This document shows, one piece after another, positions 61,981-63,122 of a stretch of 63,122 nucleotides of DNA; position 1 is the stretch's first letter; each line of letters opens with the position of its first letter. The stretch is from an uncultured Alphaproteobacteria bacterium (GTDB taxonomy: Bacteria; Pseudomonadota; Alphaproteobacteria; RF32; CAG-239). The DNA is taken from assembly GCA_949493535.1 (NCBI GenBank), contig CASZWJ010000010.1:1-63122 (forward strand), read 5' to 3'. The notes under the pieces are model-generated. The model was given only the letters and a program-made list of their open reading frames with translations. It had not been told where the DNA came from and made no database searches. A program made the position numbers and the translations under genes.

Positions 61981-63122
61981 TTATCTTTTGGTTGCTCCGA
62001 TAACTTTACCTTTTGATGTAATGTCAAGCGTATCGGTTTTAATGTAGTTGCTTCTGTTAAAAGTCATTGTGTTATTAACATAAATATATTTTGCTTCAAC
62101 TGCATTACTGTACTGATCGACGCGGAAATTATTAATCGCAACAGGGGCGTTCACATTAAGGCGGCCGGTATTATAAATAACAATTGCAGTAATTGAAGAT
62201 TCCGGTGTTTCTGCATTGATTGTTGTTGCGGCGTTAATATTTATTGTTCCGCTGTTGCTTGATAATTCTGCGACGGTTATCGGGTAATTGATATTTAAGA
62301 TTCCTCCTTTAGATACGGAAAGTTCAGCACCATATTTACCGGAAGCAAAAGTAAGCTCACCGTTAATATTGACAGTATTTCCTTCTCCCCAGCCCGTAAA
62401 CATTCTGAAACCAGGAGTTTTGTTAGGGGTTAATACCTTTACTTTAGCGGATTTCTCCACATTAATTGTTATATTTTTATCAAGCAGGAAGCCGCCGCCG
62501 CGAAGACCGCCGCCTCTGTCTTCGGGAGTATTGCAAATACGGGTGATTGTTCCCTGCAGATTCAACGTACTGTTGCTTGTAATATCAAAAGCATTCACTG
62601 CCGTTGCCGAAACATCTTTCAATGTAAGAGTTCCCTGAATACGCATTAATGGGTTATTCTGGTTAATTTCATAAGTATAAATGCTGGGGTCAAGCGACAT
62701 ATTAACCGAAGTGAATTTGCCGCCGCCTTTAATCATCGGTATTAAATTGTCGTAGTTGCCTTCGGCAGTCATTGCGTTGATAAAGTCAATATTTTCGACA
62801 ACGGTTGAGTCGTTGGTCGTAATTGTTTCGGCAACAGTCAGTTTCGGCTGACTCATTTTAGAACATAAAGGCGATTCCATAACGCTGTTTTGGCCGATAA
62901 TTTTCTTGCCCGACAAATTAAGTGCCGCTGTTATTGTTAAATTATTTGTCAAAACAAAATTATTTTTGTTATCAATCAAGGCATGCTGTAAATCAGCCAG
63001 AGAGTTGATTACAGTCAAATCTGTTCTATTGGTGGCAATATATTGCGCACAAGTCTGAATTTGGGGTTTGCACTGGTAGCAAGCGGTACCTCTTTCTGTG
63101 TATTCAGGCTCTCCGACAATGG
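61981..63122 (-). CDS. Cys-rich/beta-helix surface protein, 5' part outside the window
   Basis: The 3' part (380 codons) of a gene that continues past the right edge. Just inside the edge it reads GEPEYTERGTACYQCKP, the end of the N-module shared with the proteins at 7452-8324 and 35305-37692. About 345 residues follow with repeated short strands and Asn/Thr/Ile-rich turns (INAATTINAETPES, VNINGELTFASGKYGAEL), the look of a right-handed parallel beta-helix or pectin-lyase-like surface fold. No autotransporter barrel or anchoring signal ends it. The internal TTG at 63018 is not the start. By analogy about 700 bases with the signal peptide lie beyond the edge. Confidence 0.85.
   Translation of the reverse strand, partial: IVGEPEYTERGTACYQCKPQIQTCAQYIATNRTDLTVINSLADLQHALIDNKNNFVLTNNLTITAALNLSGKKIIGQNSVMESPLCSKMSQPKLTVAETITTNDSTVVENIDFINAMTAEGNYDNLIPMIKGGGKFTSVNMSLDPSIYTYEINQNNPLMRIQGTLTLKDVSATAVNAFDITSNSTLNLQGTITRICNTPEDRGGGLRGGGFLLDKNITINVEKSAKVKVLTPNKTPGFRMFTGWGEGNTVNINGELTFASGKYGAELSVSKGGILNINYPITVAELSSNSGTININAATTINAETPESSITAIVIYNTGRLNVNAPVAINNFRVDQYSNAVEAKYIYVNNTMTFNRSNYIKTDTLDITSKGKVIGATKR

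Overview
The window looks like a chromosomal segment of an uncultured, AT-rich alphaproteobacterium (GC roughly 40-45% by eye). The class is supported by several lineage markers: a ChpT phosphotransferase beside a CheY-like regulator and CheR (43271-45237); a PopZ/DUF2497 gene directly before valS (51354-55119); the order prmC, DUF4167 gene, clpB (28687-34793); an RpoH-type sigma factor; and a direct-repeat GTTC-N7-GTTC LexA box at lexA. Placement among the gut-type, low-GC lineages (for example RF32-like) is inference only. TAA, TAG and TGA all terminate normal genes here, so the code is standard.

Layout. 0.2-6.3 kb: TPR lipoprotein, family 4 uracil-DNA glycosylase, then two secreted proteins coupled to a soluble lytic transglycosylase. 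6.5-8.3 kb: two secreted Cys-rich proteins. 8.5-10.6 kb: lexA and an unknown protein. 10.7-13.5 kb: lysS and a divergent polysaccharide deacetylase. 13.6-17.1 kb is an accessory, partly decayed stretch around tRNA-Glu: a small gene interrupted by TGA, a DUF2778/Tlde1-like cell-wall effector candidate with a small membrane protein behind it, an acetyltransferase with two in-frame TAG codons, and a lipoprotein. 17.3-19.9 kb: STAS protein plus a membrane PP2C phosphatase that also carries an RsbW-like kinase domain. 20-27.3 kb: CPA2 antiporter, flavoprotein, spermidine-synthase-like membrane protein, glycine-zipper lipoprotein, asnS. 27.4-35.2 kb: rpoH, prmC, DUF4167, phosphoesterase, HAD nucleotidase, clpB. 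35.3-37.7 kb: a large Cys-rich surface protein. 37.8-41.9 kb: a compact operon trmFO-hpnC-hpnD-hpnE (tRNA methylation plus squalene synthesis). 42-47 kb: secreted protein, chpT-RR-cheR, an unknown 584-aa protein. 47-55 kb: glgP, tolC-like, popZ, valS. 55-58.6 kb: small secreted/membrane genes and a HExxH protein. 58.7-63.1 kb: eno, membrane protein, dCMP deaminase, LuxR-type response regulator, and the 3' part of another Cys-rich surface gene running off the right edge.

The most unusual theme is a modular family of secreted Cys-rich proteins present three times (6.6-8.3, 35.3-37.7 and 62-63.1 kb). A 657-bp stretch encoding the C-terminal module plus its terminator is identical base for base between two loci 28.7 kb apart, while the parts in front of it differ completely. 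The N-terminal module is shared but diverged. In one locus the modules sit on two separate ORFs, in another they are fused around a DUF1566/C-lectin-like domain, and in the third the N-module tail is joined to a beta-helix-like repeat domain. This suggests module exchange or gene conversion in surface proteins. The second theme is the candidate effector/immunity pair and the nonsense-interrupted genes around tRNA-Glu.
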